This document shows positions 61,563 to 64,000 of a stretch of 64,000 bases of DNA, one piece after another; position 1 is the stretch's first letter, and every line of letters starts with the position of its first letter. The DNA comes from Telmatobacter sp. DSM 110680 (GTDB lineage: Bacteria > Acidobacteriota > Terriglobia > Terriglobales > Acidobacteriaceae): assembly GCF_039994875.1 (NCBI RefSeq), contig NZ_CP121196.1, positions 2,232,001-2,296,000 on the forward strand, in the 5' to 3' direction. Made by a program: the position numbers and the translations under genes. The notes under the pieces were generated by a model. It was given only the letters and a program-made list of their open reading frames with translations. It was not told the DNA's origin and made no database searches.

Positions 61563-62327
61563 CTAGTGCTGGACGGGCTTCGCTGTCGACTTCGCAGGCG
61601 TGTGGGTGGTTGCGGGTGCGTGCGCTGGCGGTGGGGCGGTGGGAACAATCGTTGCCAGCTTGATTTTGTCGAGGTCGGGGAAGTGAGCCTTGAGGTAGGC
61701 ATCGCCTTGTTCGGTGATTAAATCCTGGCGGGGGGATTCTCCGTAGTTCGCGTACAGTTTGTCGACGGCGGCCATGCCTTCGACGACGGTGCCGAAGGGA
61801 GCGAAGCCCATGCCGTCGAGACGGGCGTTGTCGGCGTAGTTGATGAAGAATTGGCGGGTGCGCGTGTTGGGACCGGCGGTGGCGAAGACGATGGTTCCGC
61901 GCTTGTTGCTCTGCACGACAGGATCGTCGGCTATTTTTGCGGTGTCCCAGACCTTGTTGATGGCGGGGTTGGCGCTAAGTCCGAACTGGGCAACGAAGCC
62001 GGGAATGACGCGGAAAAAGGCCGCATTAGTGAAGTAGCCGGCGCGAACGAGGTTGTAAAAGCGATCTGCGCCGAGGGGCGCCCAGTCGCGATGGACTTCG
62101 ACAACGAAGTCACCAGCAGTGGTGGCGAACTTCGCCTTGAAGACAGAGGGGGCCTTGAGCTTGAGCGATTCCGGTTTCAGCAGGGACGGGCGCTGGCTGG
62201 CAGTGGTGCTGTGGGATGCGCCAAGTTTTGCAGCCGGACTTTTTGCGGAAGCGCTTTTGGGAGCGGGAGCCTGGGCGTGGATCAGAATGCCTGCACACAA
62301 GACGATGACTGTCGCAATTGCTTTCAT
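61563..62327 (-). CDS. Exported cyclophilin-type peptidyl-prolyl isomerase
   Basis: A 254-residue exported isomerase. Signal peptide about residues 1-19 (AIATVIVLCAGILIHAQ). An Ala/Pro/Ser-rich linker leads to the cyclophilin domain from about 60: FATTAGDFVVEVHRDWAPLG, ADRFYNLVRAGYFTNAAFFR, VIPGFVAQFG, RGTIVFATAGPNTRTRQFFI, NYADNARLDGMGFAPFG and VVEGMAAVDKLYANYGE. The active-site Arg is in FRVIPGF and the Phe/Gln in GFVAQFG; the usual MA pair in the RGTVSMA stretch is replaced by FA. It assists folding of exported proteins, perhaps porins. Confidence 0.92.
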   Translation of the reverse strand: MKAIATVIVLCAGILIHAQAPAPKSASAKSPAAKLGASHSTTASQRPSLLKPESLKLKAPSVFKAKFATTAGDFVVEVHRDWAPLGADRFYNLVRAGYFTNAAFFRVIPGFVAQFGLSANPAINKVWDTAKIADDPVVQSNKRGTIVFATAGPNTRTRQFFINYADNARLDGMGFAPFGTVVEGMAAVDKLYANYGESPRQDLITEQGDAYLKAHFPDLDKIKLATIVPTAPPPAHAPATTHTPAKSTAKPVQH

Positions 62328-62452
62328 GAAAACTGATTGTACGAAACGCAGGGCTGGTGGTGGCGGGATGGACCAAGTCTTGAACTATTAACACCGCTAC
62401 GAGTTAGGGGAAAAGCCTGGCTTCGGTGGATATTTGCTGCTGACGCTTCCTG

Positions 62453-64000
62453 TTACTCGGAGCGCAGGGCCACGACGGGGTCGATCCTGGTGGCGCGCCG
62501 GGCAGGGATGTAGCACGCAAATACGGCGACGACCGTGAGCACGATGGCTACACCGGCGAAGGTGAAGGGATCGTGCGCCGATATTCCGTAGAGTTGATTG
62601 CCGATGAGGCGCGTGAGGATGAGTGCTGCTGCGATTCCGATGAATATGCCGAGGAGGACTGTGCGTGTACCCTGACCGACGACGAGGCGCAGGACGTCGG
62701 CGCGTTGAGCGCCGAGGGCCATACGTACTCCAATTTCGCGGGTGCGTTCGCCGACCAGGTAGGATGTGACGGCGAAGATTCCGACACAGGACATGGCCAG
62801 AGCGAGAACGGCAAACCCGGCGAGCAGAATCATGGAGAGTCTGCGAGGAGCAAGTGAGTTGGAGAGCACTTCGTTCATGGTCTGGACGGAGTAGATGACG
62901 GCTCCCGGATCGAGTTCTGAGACGGCGCGACGCACCGGGACCATGACTGCGGATGGATCATCGTGGGTGCGAATAACAACGGCGACGCCGTTGGCGACGA
63001 GGGCCATCAGTTTGGGCGGAAGCTGCATGAAGGGGTAGTAGAACTCGGCCTGGACAGGAGAACGCGCGTCATTGCCGGGTCCCCACTGTTTGACGTGCCC
63101 TACGACGCCGACGATCTCGGCTTCGACATCGAACTCCGCGATATGGATGTGCTGGCCGACAGGATTTTGATTTGGGAAGTAGGTTCGCGCAAAGACATCG
63201 TCGATGTCGACGACTACAGGCGCATTCTCATCGTCGTGGGGGGAGACAAAGCGGCCTCGCTCCAGGTTGATGCCCATCGCGTGATGGAATCCCGATTCGA
63301 CCAGATAGAACATGGCCTGGGGCATGTCATTATCATTGGCCGGTTTAGGCTGTCCGTCGATCCAGAAAGGCAGTTCGGAGTCGTGGATTATGGGACGCGA
63401 GCCGAGGGTTACGGAGACGGCCTCGACGCCGGGAATAGCGCTGATGGCGGAATCGAAATGGCGTAGACGCGCGCGCGTTTCAGCCGAGGTGGTTTTGGCG
63501 GTCGTGGGTAAAGACAGAGAGAAGGTAATGGCATGGTCGGGAATGTAGCCGGGGTTCACGCGCCACAGTGCGGCGAGCGAGCGCAACATGAGCCCGGCGC
63601 CGATGAGAAGAACCAGCGCCATCGAAACTTCGACGACAACCATTACGCCTTGCAGGCGATGGCGTGCACCGCCTGCACCCTGGGTGCTTTGGCGCAGCAT
63701 CTGTTGCAGGTTCTTTCGTGAGGATTTGAGTGCGGGAAGAAGACCGAAGAGGATGCCGCACAGGAGCGAGATCGAGAACGTGAATATGAGAACGCGCGTG
63801 TCGAGAGAGATTTCAGTTGTGCGAGGCAGAGCGGCCGGCAAGAGGGTAACGACAGTATGAGTGCCGATAAGGGCGAGAAGCAATCCGAATGTTCCGCCGA
63901 TGGCAGAGAGAAGAATGCTTTCAGTAAGAAGTTGTCGGATCACGCGTACGCGGCTGGCACCGAGAGCGGCGCGCAGGGCGAATTCGCCTGATCTGCGGGT
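62453..64000 (-). CDS. ADOP/MacB-type permease (FtsX family), partial at right edge
   Basis: About 516 residues are present; the frame is open through 64000 and the protein runs off the edge (SGEFALRAALGASRVRVIRQ is read up to the boundary, so the GTG at 63943 is internal). It is the C-terminal part of an acidobacterial duplicated orphan permease: an FtsX domain with four helices (LLTESILLSAIGGTFGLLLA, VLIFTFSISLLCGILFGLLP), a second MacB periplasmic core (ISAIPGVEAVSVTLGSRPII, VDIDDVFARTYFPNQNPVGQ) and a second FtsX domain (ILLAGFAVLALAMSCVGIFA, GERTREIGVRMALGAQRADV, LIGNQLYGISAHDPFTFAGV). It ends CYIPARRATRIDPVVALRSE, as is standard. ADOPs have no dedicated ATPase gene nearby. Confidence 0.92.
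   Translation of the reverse strand, partial: TRRSGEFALRAALGASRVRVIRQLLTESILLSAIGGTFGLLLALIGTHTVVTLLPAALPRTTEISLDTRVLIFTFSISLLCGILFGLLPALKSSRKNLQQMLRQSTQGAGGARHRLQGVMVVVEVSMALVLLIGAGLMLRSLAALWRVNPGYIPDHAITFSLSLPTTAKTTSAETRARLRHFDSAISAIPGVEAVSVTLGSRPIIHDSELPFWIDGQPKPANDNDMPQAMFYLVESGFHHAMGINLERGRFVSPHDDENAPVVVDIDDVFARTYFPNQNPVGQHIHIAEFDVEAEIVGVVGHVKQWGPGNDARSPVQAEFYYPFMQLPPKLMALVANGVAVVIRTHDDPSAVMVPVRRAVSELDPGAVIYSVQTMNEVLSNSLAPRRLSMILLAGFAVLALAMSCVGIFAVTSYLVGERTREIGVRMALGAQRADVLRLVVGQGTRTVLLGIFIGIAAALILTRLIGNQLYGISAHDPFTFAGVAIVLTVVAVFACYIPARRATRIDPVVALRSE

Noticed and set aside
1..64000. tRNA, rRNA, phage, integrase or insertion-sequence transposase genes
   Set aside because: Intergenic spaces were read through by eye and none showed a tRNA cloverleaf, rRNA stretch or transposase motif. 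A covariance-model scan was not possible.

Overview
The window looks like chromosomal DNA of an acidobacterium, probably class Terriglobia. The evidence is the mix of families: a VWFA-related protein of the acidobacterial type, a PadR/ADOP (acidobacterial orphan permease) pair plus a second ADOP gene, a DcaP-like porin, BlaI/M56 regulation, futalosine-pathway MqnC, YpdA, and many copies of a palindromic dispersed repeat ending in GGATGGGGCACCCA. GC is moderately high. No rRNA, tRNA, CRISPR array, integrase or transposase was seen. The assignment to taxon is inference; no 16S or marker search was possible.

Layout. 1-2.9 kb: end of an ECF sigma factor with its anti-sigma factor, a VOC protein and a secreted GH18 glycosidase. 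3.0-7.5 kb: PadR and a truncated ADOP-like membrane protein, divergent from an ABC ATPase and its large membrane partner; the shared promoter region carries two nested inverted repeats. 7.5-10.2 kb: oxidoreductase, DapD and a small conserved protein, separated by dispersed repeats. 10.5-15.2 kb: a leftward nucleotide-sugar operon (membrane protein, 4,6-dehydratase, NeuC-like epimerase, DegT-like aminotransferase) resembling part of a bacillosamine/nonulosonate pathway. 15.4-20.3 kb: a TPR plus FG-GAP/UnbV giant exported protein coupled to an amidase. 20.6-30.1 kb: a tightly packed rightward operon of DAHP synthase, an HzsA-like haem propeller protein, a CRTAC1 protein, a YVTN-propeller/di-haem protein, a two-component-type propeller protein, a RidA protein and an orphan ABC-type ligand-binding protein. 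30.2-43.2 kb: DcaP-like porin, PIG-L deacetylase, APC permease, VOC protein, M28 peptidase, BlaI with an M56-TonB fusion, and a hypothetical. 43.2-48.7 kb: repeat-rich stretch around a sulfite-oxidase-like Moco protein with its cytochrome b, MqnC, a tiny basic protein, a monohaem cytochrome c and an outer membrane barrel. 48.8-64 kb: class I fumarase, LprI-like protein, DUF488, MHS-type MFS transporter, YpdA, a histidine kinase, a BON/glycine-zipper protein, the VWA protein, a secreted cyclophilin and an ADOP permease that runs off the right edge.

The best candidate for an undescribed system is the 20.6-30.1 kb operon, possibly working with the 15.4-20.3 kb pair. Its genes touch or overlap by a few bases, most encode exported proteins, three carry CxxCH haem sites between them, four are beta-propellers of different types, and the ligand-binding protein has no permease. 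This looks like a periplasmic redox and sensing assembly. Its substrate cannot be read from the sequence.

The dispersed repeats form composite units (a palindrome A, a short linker with GGATTGATG, then an element B with TCCTTCG...CTCAGGATGAC). One palindrome copy lies in frame inside the TPR/FG-GAP gene.
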